Notes: generated by a model from the sequence alone, not told the origin. 64,000 bases of DNA from Enterobacter ludwigii (GCA_900068845.1 CEFQ01000010.1:477326-541325), one strand, 5' to 3'. Shown: positions 17,665 to 27,016, counted from the first letter of the stretch. Made by a program: numbers and translations.

Positions 17665-18621
17665 ATGAGCCAGATTTCTCAACGCAGCGCGCCCAAAGTG
17701 GTGGGCACGCCGCTGCAGCGCTGGGCAACGCGTATTAAGATGCAGCACGGCCGCAAGCTGGTCATTGCTTTGCCTTACCTGTGGCTGATCCTGCTGTTCC
17801 TGCTGCCGTTCCTGATCGTGCTGAAGATCAGCTTCGCCGATATTGCGCGCGCGATTCCGCCGTATACCGATTTGGTTACCTGGGCGGATGGCCAGCTCAA
17901 TCTGGTGCTCAATCTCGGCAACTACTTCACGCTGACCGACGATCCGCTTTATGCCGATGCGTATTTGACGTCGCTGAAAGTGGCGGGCATCTCCACCATT
18001 ATCTGCCTGATGATCGGTTATCCGCTGGCGTGGGCGGTGGCGCACAGCAAGCCGTCGATGCGCACCATTCTGCTGTTGCTGGTGATCCTACCGTCGTGGA
18101 CCTCCTTCCTGGTGCGCGTTTACGCGTGGATGGGGCTGCTTAATAACAACGGTATTCTCAACCGCTTCCTGATGTGGCTCGGCGTTATCGATCATCCGCT
18201 GGTGATTCTCTATACCAATACCGCGGTGTATATCGGCATCGTTTACTGTTATTTGCCGTTTATGGTACTGCCAATTTATACCGCGCTGACGCGTATCGAT
18301 TATTCACTGGTGGAAGCGTCGCTGGATCTTGGCGCACGCCCGCTGAAGACCTTCTTCAGTGTGATTGTACCGCTGACCAAAGGCGGGATTATTGCCGGTT
18401 CAATGCTGGTATTTATTCCGGCGGTGGGCGAGTACGTGATCCCTGAACTGCTGGGCGGTCCGGACAGCATCATGATTGGGCGTATTTTGTGGCAGGAGTT
18501 CTTCAACAACCGCGACTGGCCGGTCGCATCCGCGCTGGCGGTGATCATTTTGTTGATCCTGATTCTGCCGATTATCTGGTTCCATAAGCATCAAAACCGT
18601 GAAGTGGGAGAGAAGGAATGA
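17665..18621 (+). CDS. potH: Putrescine ABC transporter permease PotH
   Basis: Inner-membrane channel subunit pairing with PotI. 318 residues, about six membrane helices after a roughly 30-residue cytoplasmic lead. The EAA coupling loop that contacts PotG reads EASLDLGARPLKTFFSVIVP at about 213-232. PotH is larger than PotI, as in other spermidine/putrescine systems. Ribosome site GGGGGCGAT before ATG 17665. Its stop overlaps the potI start (ATGA), indicating translational coupling. Confidence 0.97.
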   Translation: MSQISQRSAPKVVGTPLQRWATRIKMQHGRKLVIALPYLWLILLFLLPFLIVLKISFADIARAIPPYTDLVTWADGQLNLVLNLGNYFTLTDDPLYADAYLTSLKVAGISTIICLMIGYPLAWAVAHSKPSMRTILLLLVILPSWTSFLVRVYAWMGLLNNNGILNRFLMWLGVIDHPLVILYTNTAVYIGIVYCYLPFMVLPIYTALTRIDYSLVEASLDLGARPLKTFFSVIVPLTKGGIIAGSMLVFIPAVGEYVIPELLGGPDSIMIGRILWQEFFNNRDWPVASALAVIILLILILPIIWFHKHQNREVGEKE

Positions 18622-19463
18622 GCCAGTTACCAACCATTCGATCTCCGTGGCGCACCGTGATTCTGGTGCTGTGCTTTATGTTCCTGTACGCGCCAATGCT
18701 GCTGCTGCTGGTGTACTCCTTCAACAGTTCGCCGCTGGTCACGGTATGGGAGAATTTTTCATTCCACTGGTACAACGTGTTGTTTCAGGATCAGGCAATG
18801 CTCGATGCGGTGGGCCTCAGCCTGACTATCGCCGCGCTTTCCGCCACCATGGCGGTGGTGCTCGGTACCATGGCGGCGGTGGTGATTGTGCGCTTTGGCC
18901 GTTTCCGTGGGCATAACGGCTTCGCCTTTATGCTGACCGCGCCGCTGGTGATGCCCGATGTGATCACCGGTTTATCGCTGCTGCTGCTGTTTGTGGCGAT
19001 GGGCAATACCTTTGGCTGGCCAAGCGATCGCGGCATGCTGACCATCTGGCTGGCGCACGTCACCTTCTGTACCGCTTACGTGGCGGTGGTGATTAACTCG
19101 CGTTTGCGCGAGCTGGATCGCTCGATTGAAGAGGCGGCGATGGATCTCGGCGCAACGCCGGTGAAAGTGTTTTTCGTCATCACGGTGCCGATGATTGCGC
19201 CTGCTATCGTGACTGGCTGGCTGCTGGCGTTTACGTTATCGCTCGACGATTTAGTGATAGCCAGCTTTGTGACCGGCCCTGGCGCGACCACCTTGCCGAT
19301 GGCGATTTTCGCCACCGTGCGTCGTGGCGTGAATCCAGAGATCAATGCGTTAGCCTCGCTGATTCTGTTTGTCGTCGGTTTAGTCGGTTTTATCGCCTGG
19401 CGTTTTATGGCGCACGAAGAAAAGCAGCGTTTACGCGATATTCAGAAAGCAAAACGTGGCTGA
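18618..19463 (+). CDS. potI: Putrescine ABC transporter permease PotI
   Basis: Second inner-membrane subunit of the putrescine importer. 281 residues with about six membrane helices. The EAA loop is EAAMDLGATPVKVFFVITVP at about 173-192. The sequence LSLDDLVIASFVTGPGATTLP is typical of PotC/PotI permeases. It begins within the potH stop codon (4-base overlap) with a GGAGAGAAGGA ribosome site inside potH. A terminator follows, ending the potFGHI operon. Confidence 0.97.
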   Translation: MSQLPTIRSPWRTVILVLCFMFLYAPMLLLLVYSFNSSPLVTVWENFSFHWYNVLFQDQAMLDAVGLSLTIAALSATMAVVLGTMAAVVIVRFGRFRGHNGFAFMLTAPLVMPDVITGLSLLLLFVAMGNTFGWPSDRGMLTIWLAHVTFCTAYVAVVINSRLRELDRSIEEAAMDLGATPVKVFFVITVPMIAPAIVTGWLLAFTLSLDDLVIASFVTGPGATTLPMAIFATVRRGVNPEINALASLILFVVGLVGFIAWRFMAHEEKQRLRDIQKAKRG

Positions 19464-19488
19464 ACGTCGTAACATTTGCCACCATAAG

Positions 19489-19518
19489 AACGGGCTGATT
19501 ATATCGGCCCGTTTTATT
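19489..19518 (+). terminator. Terminator of potFGHI
   Basis: A 7-bp stem (AACGGGC with GCCCGTT) with an 11-base loop is followed by TTTTATTAT. It starts 26 bases after the potI stop. ybjO begins at 19538. Confidence 0.75.
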
Positions 19519-19537
19519 ATGGTGACGGAGCCAAACC

Positions 19538-20005
19538 ATGTCGGAAACCCTGAAAAACGGTGCAATGATTAACGTTACGCCGGTGCCTGTGCTGGTGGCG
19601 GGCAACGCCATCATTATTACGCGCTGCCTCAGCGTGTTGATGCTGGCTAACGAACTGGGTTATGACGAACTCGCCAACTTTGTGCATCGCAGCGCACAAG
19701 CCTGGGATTCCACCCTGATCTTTATCGCCAGCCAGCTGATTTTCCTGTTTGAACTGCGTTGTGCCTTTACCCTGATGCGCGGCAATAATCGTGGGCGCTG
19801 GGGCTATGTTGCGACACAAATCATTGTACTGATCTATATGTTGATGGCCTCGGTGGGCTGGATTTACCCGGAGATTTTCAGCATTCCCGGCGAAAGTAAC
19901 GCGCAGATTATTCACCACACGCTGCTGCAAAAGCTGCCGGATTTAGTGGTGCTAGGACTGCTGTTTGTGCCCGCCAGCAGCCGCGCTTTTTTCCGGTACC
20001 GGTGA
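19538..20005 (+). CDS. ybjO: YbjO, DUF2593 inner membrane protein
   Basis: Inner-membrane protein of 155 residues with about four hydrophobic helices (about 17-36, 57-75, 88-105, 133-150). It matches E. coli YbjO in size and position between potI and rlmC; the function is unknown. The ribosome site GGAG lies 8 bases before the ATG at 19538. The potI terminator hairpin ends about 20 bases upstream, so it may depend on read-through or on its own weak promoter. rlmC starts 48 bases downstream. Confidence 0.87.
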   Translation: MSETLKNGAMINVTPVPVLVAGNAIIITRCLSVLMLANELGYDELANFVHRSAQAWDSTLIFIASQLIFLFELRCAFTLMRGNNRGRWGYVATQIIVLIYMLMASVGWIYPEIFSIPGESNAQIIHHTLLQKLPDLVVLGLLFVPASSRAFFRYR

Positions 20006-20053
20006 TACAATCGCCCCCCATTTTTTCTCCCGATTCTGAATACAGGCATTTGC

Positions 20054-21190
20054 ATGCATTGCGCGCTTTATGATGCCGGTCGCTGTCGCTCGTGCCAGTG
20101 GCTGGAAAAACCCTATCCGCAACAGCTCAACGACAAGCAGTCGCTGCTGGAACAACTGCTGGCTGAGAGGCCGGTAGGCGAATGGCTGCCGCCGGTGGCA
20201 TCCGGGCAGCAAGGGTTTCGTAATAAGGCCAAAATGGTGGTTAGCGGCAGCGTTGAGCGGCCGATTCTCGGTATGGTGGCACGCGACGGTGAGCCGGTGG
20301 ATTTATGCGCCTGTCCGCTGTATCCGGATAGCTTTGGCGCGGTATTTGAGGTGCTTAAACCCTTTATCGCCCGCGCCGGTTTAACCCCCTACAACGTGGC
20401 GCGCAAACGCGGTGAGCTGAAATTTCTGCTGTTAACTGAAAGCACGCAGGGTGGCATGATGCTGCGCTTTGTGCTGCGTTCCACCAGTAAGTTACAACAG
20501 CTGCGCGATGCCCTGCCGTGGCTGCAACAACAGCTGCCGCAGTTGAAGGTGATTTCCGCCAATATTCAGCCAGTGCATATGGCGATTCTTGAAGGTGATG
20601 AAGAGATTGCTCTGACGTCCGATCAGGCGCTGGCGGAAAGCTTCAATCAGGTACCGCTCTATATCCGTCCGCAGAGCTTCTTCCAGACCAACCCAAAAGT
20701 GGCGGCCGATCTTTACGCCACCGCACGCGATTGGGTCGCGCAGTTATCGGTGAGCAGCATGTGGGATCTGTTTTGTGGTGTGGGGGGATTTGGCTTGCAC
20801 TGCGCAACGCCTGAGATGCAGCTGACCGGCATCGAGATCAATGCCGAGGCCATCGCCTGTGCGCAGCAGTCGGCCCAACAGCTTGGATTAGAGAAAGTGA
20901 GCTTTGCCGCGCTGGATTCCACGCAATTCGCCACTTCACGTGAGCAGGTGCCGCAGCTGGTGCTGGTCAATCCGCCACGTCGCGGTATCGGCGCGGAGTT
21001 GTGTGCCTATCTCAGTGAGATGGCGCCCGACTATATTCTTTATTCCAGCTGCAATCCCACCAGCATGGCGCAGGACATTGTGCGTCTGGCGGAATATAGC
21101 GTGAGCCGCGTGCAGCTGTTCGACATGTTCCCGCATACCGCGCATTTTGAAGTGCTGTGTTTGCTGATCAAGAAGGGCGGAACAGCATAG
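20054..21190 (+). CDS. rlmC: 23S rRNA (uracil-747-C5)-methyltransferase RlmC
   Basis: S-adenosylmethionine-dependent enzyme making m5U at position 747 of 23S rRNA; carries a 4Fe-4S cluster. 378 residues. Cluster cysteines are in [16 protein letters not shown] (C3, C11, C14) and the later CACPLYP. There is no TRAM domain, unlike RlmD. The SAM-binding region is [14 protein letters not shown], then LVNPPRRG, and the catalytic cysteine lies in YSSCNP near the C-terminus. Same position as in E. coli, convergent with artJ across 62 bases with no clear terminator. Confidence 0.96.
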   Translation: MHCALYDAGRCRSCQWLEKPYPQQLNDKQSLLEQLLAERPVGEWLPPVASGQQGFRNKAKMVVSGSVERPILGMVARDGEPVDLCACPLYPDSFGAVFEVLKPFIARAGLTPYNVARKRGELKFLLLTESTQGGMMLRFVLRSTSKLQQLRDALPWLQQQLPQLKVISANIQPVHMAILEGDEEIALTSDQALAESFNQVPLYIRPQSFFQTNPKVAADLYATARDWVAQLSVSSMWDLFCGVGGFGLHCATPEMQLTGIEINAEAIACAQQSAQQLGLEKVSFAALDSTQFATSREQVPQLVLVNPPRRGIGAELCAYLSEMAPDYILYSSCNPTSMAQDIVRLAEYSVSRVQLFDMFPHTAHFEVLCLLIKKGGTA

Positions 21191-21252
21191 CGTTTACCTG
21201 AACGGAGGACGTGCAGAACCTGCCAGGCGCACGCCACGCTATTCCATAATAT

Positions 21253-21984
21253 TTATTCCGGGAACCACTTCTGATTGATCTGCTGCCAGGTGCCGTTGGC
21301 TTTCAACGCCACTAAGGCGCTGTTCAGCTGATTTAGCAGCGGCTCATTGCCTTTACGCACCGCAATCCCTAAACCGGTGCCGAAGAAATCGGTGTCAGTG
21401 ATGTGCTCGCCTACCGCGCTGAGATCCTCATTGGCCTTCAGCCACTGATTTACCACTGCCGTATCGCCAAACACGCCGTTCAGACGGCCGTTCTTCAGAT
21501 CGAGAATCGCGTTTTGGTAGCTGTCATACGCCACCGCAATCACCTCCGGATGTTTCTCCAGCAGGTATTTCTGATGCGTGGTGCCGTTCTCCACGCCAAC
21601 ACGTTTGCCTTTCAGCTGGCTGAAGTCAGTGAACTGGCCTTTGTGCGCAATCACTATCGCCGAGTTAGCGTAGTAAGGCTGGGTGAAATCCACCTGCTTG
21701 CTGCGATCGGCGGTGATATCCATACCTGAAATCACGGCATCATAGCGACGGAATTTCAGTGAAGGAATCAGGCTATCGAAAGCATTATTGGTGAAGGTAC
21801 AATCCGCTTTCATTTGCTGACACAGTGCTTTTGCCAGATCGATATCGAAGCCAACGATTTGGTTGTCGTGATCGAGGGATTCGAACGGGGGATAAGTTGC
21901 GGAAGAGGCGAAGCGGATTTTGTCAGCCGCATAAGCATTCATTGCCAGAGTTGCCAGCGCAGCAGCAACGATCCATTTTTTCAT
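21253..21984 (-). CDS. artJ: Arginine-binding periplasmic protein ArtJ
   Basis: High-affinity L-arginine receptor for the ArtMQP importer. 243 residues, identical in length to E. coli ArtJ. The signal peptide MKKWIVAAALATLAMNAYAA is cleaved near residue 19-20. SBP_bac_3 family features are visible: SSATYPPFESLD, GFDIDLAKALC, SGMDIT and GTTHQKYL. The ATG at 21984 is chosen because the protein then starts with the signal peptide and AGGAG lies 7 bases upstream. It is a separate unit downstream of artPIQM, with its own tandem ARG boxes. Confidence 0.97.
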   Translation of the reverse strand: MKKWIVAAALATLAMNAYAADKIRFASSATYPPFESLDHDNQIVGFDIDLAKALCQQMKADCTFTNNAFDSLIPSLKFRRYDAVISGMDITADRSKQVDFTQPYYANSAIVIAHKGQFTDFSQLKGKRVGVENGTTHQKYLLEKHPEVIAVAYDSYQNAILDLKNGRLNGVFGDTAVVNQWLKANEDLSAVGEHITDTDFFGTGLGIAVRKGNEPLLNQLNSALVALKANGTWQQINQKWFPE

Positions 21985-22038
21985 TATGTAACTCCTGTAA
22001 ACCATGCCAGAGACGGAACGGGTTACACGATGCCAGTT

Positions 22039-22077
22039 AATGAATTTATATGCAATATTTTTGCTTAATAATTTAAA
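22039..22077. promoter_or_regulatory. Tandem ARG boxes upstream of artJ
   Basis: TGAATTTATATGCA (22041-22054) matches the half-sites of the ArgR box TGAAT-N4-ATTCA at 9 of 10 positions. A weaker box, TGCTTAATAATTTA (22062-22075), matches 7 of 10. The boxes start exactly 21 bases apart, the spacing of paired 18-bp ARG boxes with a 3-bp gap. They are 57-90 bases upstream of the artJ ATG. ArgR repression of artJ is established in E. coli. Confidence 0.7.
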
Positions 22078-22080
22078 TGA

Positions 22081-22104
22081 AAACGGGCGCCTTTTCGGGC
22101 GCCC
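22081..22104 (-). terminator. Terminator of artPIQM
   Basis: A perfect 7-bp GC stem (GGGCGCC with GGCGCCC, 6-base loop) is followed on the minus strand by GTTTTCATTT. It lies between artM and artJ. Confidence 0.8.
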
Positions 22105-22116
22105 GCTGTGGTTACA

Positions 22117-22785
22117 TCAGTTACGGCGCTCAAATGTCAGCGCACGCTTCTCAACCAGACGCATCATTAACGTCAGCAAGCCGTTAACCACCAGATAGAT
22201 CAGGCCAGCGGCAGCGTACACCGAGATATCGTAAGTGCGGCCATACAGCAACTGTCCGTGGCCCATGACTTCCATCAGCGTGATGGTGTAAGCCAGCGAG
22301 GTACTTTTGAATACCAGCACCACTTCGTTGGAATAGGAGGACAGGGCGCGCTTAAAGGCGTACGGCAGCAAAATGCGTAGCGTATCTTTACGATTCATGC
22401 CGAGCGCAGCACAAGACTGCCACTGGCCGGCGGGAATCGCGCGCACCGCACCGTAAAACAGCTGCGTGGTATAGGCGGCGCTGTTGAGCGACAGCGCCAG
22501 CAGTGCGCACAGCCAGGGTTGCGACAGCAGATGCCACAGCCACGGAATGTTCTGGATGCTGGGGAACTGGCCGGGTCCGTAGTAGATCAGGAAGATCTGC
22601 ACCAGCAGCGGCGTACCGGTAAATAGGGTGATATAGCCTTTCACCAGCCAGTTTAGCACCGGCAGTTTAAGCGCCAGCAAGATGGTACACAGCACCGACA
22701 GCACCAGCGCGGCAATCAACGATGCCACGGTCAGCGTGAGGCTGGTATGAAGCCCTTTTAGCAGCTCGGGTAAGTAATCCAGCAT
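22117..22785 (-). CDS. artM: Arginine ABC transporter permease ArtM
   Basis: Inner-membrane subunit of the arginine importer, pairing with ArtQ. 222 residues, the E. coli length, with about five membrane helices. The HisM/GlnP-type permease loop reads GAVRAIPAGQWQSCAALGMN, with the EAA-like coupling Gly in the last part. Its ATG lies 3 bases after the artQ stop, so translation is probably coupled. Last gene of artPIQM; the operon terminator follows. Confidence 0.96.
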   Translation of the reverse strand: MLDYLPELLKGLHTSLTLTVASLIAALVLSVLCTILLALKLPVLNWLVKGYITLFTGTPLLVQIFLIYYGPGQFPSIQNIPWLWHLLSQPWLCALLALSLNSAAYTTQLFYGAVRAIPAGQWQSCAALGMNRKDTLRILLPYAFKRALSSYSNEVVLVFKSTSLAYTITLMEVMGHGQLLYGRTYDISVYAAAGLIYLVVNGLLTLMMRLVEKRALTFERRN

Positions 22786-22788
22786 GCG

Positions 22789-23502
22789 TTAGGCCCCTCG
22801 CTCGAAACGCGTGGTGCGCAATTCAATACGGCGCAATACAGCCTGACTGAACAGCGTGATAATCAGATAGATCGCCGCCGCCACCAGATACCAGGTAAAC
22901 GGCTCTTGAGTGCGGGTGGCAATACTTTTGGTTTGTAGCATCAGGTCGTTCACGCTGATAAGTGATACCAGCGCGGTATCCTTCAGCAGCACCAGCCATT
23001 GGTTACCCAAACCTGGCAGCGCGTGTCGCCACATCTGCGGCATAATCAGGCGCAAGAAAATCGCCGACTTCTTCATGCCAAGCGCCTGACCCGATTCCCA
23101 TTGACCGACCGGCACCGCTTTCAGCGCGCCGCGCAGGGTTTGCGACGCATAGGCGGAATAGAGCATCGCCAGCGCAATCACACCACACAGGAAGGGACTG
23201 ACGTCGAAGTTTTCAATCTGTACCTGCACCGGAATGTTGAACAGGCCAAGATTGATATGGAAGCCATCAGAGAGCGTCAGCAGCAGTTGAGAGGCGCCAA
23301 AATAGATAAACAGCACCACCAGAATTTCCGGCAGGCCGCGAATCAAGGTCACCAGCACAGTACCGAGCCACGCCAGCGGTTTCCAGCGCACTGATTCCCA
23401 ACCAGCAAAAATCATCGCCAGCACCAGGCCGGCGATCAGTGCACAAACGGCAAGGCCGACGGTCATGCCGGCGGCGCTTGCGAGTGGAATCATTTCATTC
23501 AT
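22789..23502 (-). CDS. artQ: Arginine ABC transporter permease ArtQ
   Basis: Inner-membrane permease subunit, 237 residues (238 in E. coli). About five membrane helices. The coupling loop is [20 protein letters not shown], parallel to the ArtM loop. [20 protein letters not shown] is the usual amino-acid permease stretch near residue 50. It starts 6 bases after the artI stop and ends 3 bases before artM. Confidence 0.96.
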   Translation of the reverse strand: MNEMIPLASAAGMTVGLAVCALIAGLVLAMIFAGWESVRWKPLAWLGTVLVTLIRGLPEILVVLFIYFGASQLLLTLSDGFHINLGLFNIPVQVQIENFDVSPFLCGVIALAMLYSAYASQTLRGALKAVPVGQWESGQALGMKKSAIFLRLIMPQMWRHALPGLGNQWLVLLKDTALVSLISVNDLMLQTKSIATRTQEPFTWYLVAAAIYLIITLFSQAVLRRIELRTTRFERGA

Positions 23503-23508
23503 CAGAAA

Positions 23509-24240
23509 TTACTGCTGGAACCATTTGCTGTAGATGGTTTTGTAAGTACCGTCGGCCTTGATCTTCTCCAGCGCGGCATTGAATTTGCCCTGCAACTCGC
23601 TGTTGCCCTGACGCACCGCAATACCTAAACCGGTACCGAAGTAATCTTTATCCGTCACTTTCTCACCCAGCGGCGCCAGGTTGGCGTTCTGCTTCAACCA
23701 TTCGTTTACCACCGCGGTGTCACCGAATACGGCGTCGATGCGGCCATTTTTCAGATCCAGCACCGCGTTCTGATAGCTGTCGTAAGGCACCACGGTGATG
23801 TCGCTGTGTTTGTCAGACAGGTATTTCTGGTGCGTGGTACCGTTTTGCACGCCAACACGTTTGCCTTTCAGCGCGGCTACGTCAGCCATTTTGCCTTTCT
23901 GCGCGATGAAGATGGCCGAGTTGTCGTAGTACGGTTTAGAGAACAGCACTTGCTTCTCACGATCGGGCGTGATGTCCATGCCCGCCATTACCGCATCAAA
24001 ACGACGGAATTTCAGGCTTGGGATCAAGCTATCAAACGCCTGATTAGTAAAGGTGCAGGTCGCATCCATCTCTTTACACAGCGCGTTAGCCAGATCGACA
24101 TCAAAGCCCTGAATTTTGTTGTCAGAGTCAACAAATTCAAAGGGAGGGTATGAAGCCTCGGTAGCGAAACGCAATGTCTGTGCAGCAGACGCGCTCAGGC
24201 TCAGGCCGGCAAGGAGGGCAGCAATTACAACTTTTTTCAT
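23509..24240 (-). CDS. artI: Arginine-binding periplasmic protein ArtI
   Basis: Periplasmic amino-acid receptor of 243 residues in the artPIQM operon. The signal peptide MKKVVIAALLAGLSLSASAA is cleaved near 19-20. It is a clear paralogue of ArtJ (same length, shared GFDVDLANALC, AGMDIT, NGTTHQKYL and GTGLGIAVR). ArtI differs from ArtJ at several positions around the ligand pocket; in E. coli ArtJ binds arginine while the ArtI ligand is less certain. It follows artP by 15 bases. Confidence 0.96.
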   Translation of the reverse strand: MKKVVIAALLAGLSLSASAAQTLRFATEASYPPFEFVDSDNKIQGFDVDLANALCKEMDATCTFTNQAFDSLIPSLKFRRFDAVMAGMDITPDREKQVLFSKPYYDNSAIFIAQKGKMADVAALKGKRVGVQNGTTHQKYLSDKHSDITVVPYDSYQNAVLDLKNGRIDAVFGDTAVVNEWLKQNANLAPLGEKVTDKDYFGTGLGIAVRQGNSELQGKFNAALEKIKADGTYKTIYSKWFQQ

Positions 24241-24255
24241 TAGAAGCTTCCTGAC

Positions 24256-24984
24256 TTAATGCGAAAGATAATTAGCAAACGCGTCGGTTTGCGGCTGTGT
24301 AAAGTGGCTGGCATCGCCTTGCTCAACGATGTGACCGTTTTCCATGTACACCACGCGGCTGGCGGTTTTACGCGCCACTTCCACTTCGTGCGTCACGATC
24401 ACTTGCGTGATATTGGTCTGGGCCAGCTCACGAATAATGCTGACAATCTGGGCGGTGATTTCGGGATCGAGTGCAGCGGTCGGTTCATCAAACAGCAGCA
24501 CCTGCGGCTCCATCATCAGCGCACGGGCAATTGCCACGCGCTGCTGCTGACCACCGGAAAGATGCAGCGGGAAACGATCGGCATACGGCGTCAGCCGCAG
24601 ACGTTCCAGCAGCTTTTCGGCACGCGCTCGCGCAGCGTCTTTGCTGAGACCGAGCACGCGGCACGGCGCTTCAATCAGGTTCTGCACCACGCTCAGGTGT
24701 GGCCACAGATTGTATTGCTGGAATACCATGCCCACGTTCTGACGCAGCTCGCGAATCGCGCTGTCAGAAGGCGCTTTGGTGAAATCAAACTGGTTGCCGG
24801 CAATCTGCAGGCTGCCGGAACGCGGTTGCTCCAGCAAATTGAGGACGCGCAGGAGCGAACTTTTACCCGCGCCACTCGGGCCGAGCAACACCAGCGTTTC
24901 ACCCTGCGGACAAGCCAGGTTGATATCGAACAGCGCCTGATGGGCACCGTAAAAACAGTTTATGGCGTTTAGTTGAATACTCAT
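24256..24984 (-). CDS. artP: Arginine ABC transporter ATP-binding protein ArtP
   Basis: Cytoplasmic ATPase driving arginine import. 242 residues. Walker [10 protein letters not shown] (about 36-44), Q-loop [10 protein letters not shown], signature LSGGQQQR, Walker B VLLFDEP and switch His in VTHEVE. The ATG at 24984 is used because the E. coli protein also starts MSIQLNGIN and is 242 residues; the frame is open further upstream to 25029 without support. First gene of artPIQM. Tandem ARG boxes overlap its start codon. Confidence 0.97.
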   Translation of the reverse strand: MSIQLNAINCFYGAHQALFDINLACPQGETLVLLGPSGAGKSSLLRVLNLLEQPRSGSLQIAGNQFDFTKAPSDSAIRELRQNVGMVFQQYNLWPHLSVVQNLIEAPCRVLGLSKDAARARAEKLLERLRLTPYADRFPLHLSGGQQQRVAIARALMMEPQVLLFDEPTAALDPEITAQIVSIIRELAQTNITQVIVTHEVEVARKTASRVVYMENGHIVEQGDASHFTQPQTDAFANYLSH

Positions 24985-25010
24985 GCGCAAAAAATGAATA
25001 GTAATTAGTG
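24972..25010. promoter_or_regulatory. Tandem ARG boxes at the artP start
   Basis: TGAATACTCATGCG (24974-24987) and TGAATAGTAATTAG (24995-25008) each match the ArgR half-sites TGAAT-N4-ATTCA at 8 of 10 positions. They begin exactly 21 bases apart, the spacing of paired ARG boxes. The first box covers the artP start codon. ArgR repression of artPIQM is established in E. coli; binding here is inferred. Confidence 0.5.
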
Positions 25011-25161
25011 TCGCGGATTTTAACGTCACCAGAATAGTTATGCAATTGTGGTGGGTTAATATTTATTAAAGAGCAGTGAAACAACCAAAGCGTAGCACAA
25101 TATCGCGCAACTCAAGGTGGCAGAGGGCTGGCGAGCCCTATTTAATTCACAAAATATCAAC

Positions 25162-25186
25162 AAAAAGCGCCGCAAGGATGCGGCGC
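25162..25186 (-). terminator. Terminator of ybjP
   Basis: A 7-bp GC stem (GCGCCGC with GCGGCGC, 6-base loop) is followed on the minus strand by TTTTTG. It lies 38 bases after the ybjP stop, between ybjP and artP. Confidence 0.8.
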
Positions 25187-25223
25187 GCTAATCAATGGTG
25201 CTAACTGCAGGAAAAGTGAACGG

Positions 25224-25763
25224 TTACTTTTTCGCTTCCAGCAGTTGCGTCAGTGAACCGCCGCCAACGTGTGGCACCTGGCCGACATAACGCACATCAT
25301 CAACCACCCAGCAGGTGCCTTCGTGGATCATCAGCACTTCATCTTGCCAGGTTTTGTTGTCGCGGCTTAGCTCAACGCGCAGCGGGATATTGCGCGCGTC
25401 GCGATTGGGAATGGTGGATGCGCTGGCGACGTCAGCCGAAGTTGGGCCTTGTGCCAGGCTGGAGAACAGGTCGCCGCGGGTCCACGCCGCGGGTTTCGGG
25501 TTCTGGCTGCTGGCACTCAGCAGCTTCTGATACAGGTGATCGCTCAGGTAAGGGCGATATTTCGCCAGCATGTTGCTGTCTGGCAAACCTTGCGTTGGCT
25601 GGCTAACGCGTAAATCATAAAACTGTTGCGCCACGCTGTCTGGACCACCCTCAACGCAGGCCGCGGTGCGCGGGCCATTATCCTTAATGACCGGCTCAAC
25701 GGTGGTACAGGCACTTAGCAGCAACGCCGCGGGAATAAGCAGCGCAAAGGCATTGTTTCTCAT
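25224..25763 (-). CDS. ybjP: Lipoprotein YbjP
   Basis: Predicted outer-membrane lipoprotein of 179 residues. The signal peptide MRNNAFALLIPAALLLSAC ends in the lipobox LSAC with Thr-Thr after the cysteine. The mature part has a globular region with paired tryptophans (TCWVVDD, NKTWQDEVL), resembling E. coli YbjP, whose function is unknown. The ATG at 25763 is chosen over 25790 because it begins the signal peptide; GAAAT-type ribosome signals before it are weak. Same neighbourhood as in E. coli, between artP and ybjQ. Confidence 0.88.
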   Translation of the reverse strand: MRNNAFALLIPAALLLSACTTVEPVIKDNGPRTAACVEGGPDSVAQQFYDLRVSQPTQGLPDSNMLAKYRPYLSDHLYQKLLSASSQNPKPAAWTRGDLFSSLAQGPTSADVASASTIPNRDARNIPLRVELSRDNKTWQDEVLMIHEGTCWVVDDVRYVGQVPHVGGGSLTQLLEAKK

Positions 25764-25871
25764 CTCGATTTCCTTATTGTTCACTGGCAAAGCGCCATTT
25801 TTAGCATAGAGTATAGCCTTGCTTTTACGCCGTACGAGCTATAACCAGCTGATTCAGAAAAGGAGAACACC

Positions 25872-26192
25872 ATGAAATTTTCTACAACGCCCACGTTGGA
25901 AGGACACAGCATCAGTGAATATTGCGGCGTGGTCGCTGGTGAAGCGATTCTTGGCGCCAATATTTTCCGCGATTTTTTTGCCGGCATCCGCGATATCGTC
26001 GGTGGTCGCTCTGGCGCTTACGAAAAAGAGTTGCGTAAAGCGCGCCAGATCGCTTTCAAAGAGCTGGAGGAGCAGGCGAAAGCGCTCGGCGCCAACGCGG
26101 TAGTGGGCATTGATATCGACTACGAAACCGTGGGTAAAGAGGGCAGCATGTTGATGGTCAGCGTCACCGGCACCGCCGTGATTATTCGCTAA
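25872..26192 (+). CDS. ybjQ: YbjQ, UPF0145 (YbjQ/DUF74) family protein
   Basis: Small cytoplasmic protein of 106 residues. Members of this family form pentamers; their function is unresolved, with metal or phosphate binding suggested from structures. The sequence shows the characteristic [29 protein letters not shown] block and a helix rich in Lys/Glu before [23 protein letters not shown] precedes the ATG at 25872. Its stop codon overlaps the amiD start by one base, so the pair is an operon, as in E. coli. Confidence 0.93.
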   Translation: MKFSTTPTLEGHSISEYCGVVAGEAILGANIFRDFFAGIRDIVGGRSGAYEKELRKARQIAFKELEEQAKALGANAVVGIDIDYETVGKEGSMLMVSVTGTAVIIR

Positions 26193-27016
26193 TGCGCGTG
26201 GTTGTCCTGTTGGCGATGGCCTTTTTGCTGAGCGCCTGTCAGTCATCGATTGAAGCGCGCCACGGTTATTGGGTGGATACCGCTCATCCGGCGCAGGGCG
26301 CACGACCGCGCATCAAAGTGGTGGTGATTCATTACACCGCCGAAGATTTTTCCAGTTCGCTGGCAACACTCACCGATCGGGAAGTTAGCGCGCACTATCT
26401 GATTCCACAGCATCCGCCGCAGAAAAACGGCAAGGGCGTGGTGTGGCAACTGGTACCAGAAAGCCAACTCGCGTGGCATGCAGGCCCCAGTTTCTGGCGC
26501 GGTGCGACGCGCATCAATGACACGTCGATTGGTATTGAAATCGTTAACAGTGGCTATCGCCGTACTTTGACAGGTTTACAGTGGCAGCCCTTTACGCCGC
26601 AGCAGATCGGCGCGCTGGCGGCGTTGGTTGAAGACATTACGCAGCGCTACGGCATCTCGCCAGAAAATGTGGTGGGGCACAGCGATATCGCGCCGCAGCG
26701 TAAGCAGGATCCCGGTCCGCTGTTTCCGTGGCAGCGATTGGCAGAACAAGGTTTAGGTGCGTGGCCCGAGCAGGCGACGGTACAGCGCTATCTCAACGGA
26801 TGCCCCGCTGCTGAAGCGGTGGATCCGGCTGAGCTGCTGGATACGCTACAGCGTTATGGTTACGACGTATCAGCGGCCACTACGCCACAGATGCAGCGCA
26901 AGCTGATTGCGGCGTTTCAGATGCATTTCCGCCCGCATGATTATCGCGGCATCGCCGATGCGGAAACTCTGGCGATTGCCCGCGCGTTATTAGCGAAGTA
27001 CGGTGCGGCGCAGTGA
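26192..27016 (+). CDS. amiD: N-acetylmuramoyl-L-alanine amidase AmiD
   Basis: Zinc amidase that cleaves the bond between MurNAc or anhydro-MurNAc and L-alanine, anchored to the inner face of the outer membrane. 274 residues. The lipobox is LSAC (C16), with Gln at +2 favouring the outer membrane. Amidase_2 domain about 40-175, with expected zinc ligands H47 (VVIHYTAEDF), H163 (VGHSDIAPQRKQDPG) and D173. A C-terminal peptidoglycan-binding helix bundle covers about 200-270. Overlaps ybjQ by one base. Confidence 0.96.
   Translation: MRVVVLLAMAFLLSACQSSIEARHGYWVDTAHPAQGARPRIKVVVIHYTAEDFSSSLATLTDREVSAHYLIPQHPPQKNGKGVVWQLVPESQLAWHAGPSFWRGATRINDTSIGIEIVNSGYRRTLTGLQWQPFTPQQIGALAALVEDITQRYGISPENVVGHSDIAPQRKQDPGPLFPWQRLAEQGLGAWPEQATVQRYLNGCPAAEAVDPAELLDTLQRYGYDVSAATTPQMQRKLIAAFQMHFRPHDYRGIADAETLAIARALLAKYGAAQ

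Noticed and set aside
24259..24972. 237-codon open frame opposite artP
   Set aside because: Antisense shadow of artP with typical Arg/His-rich composition.
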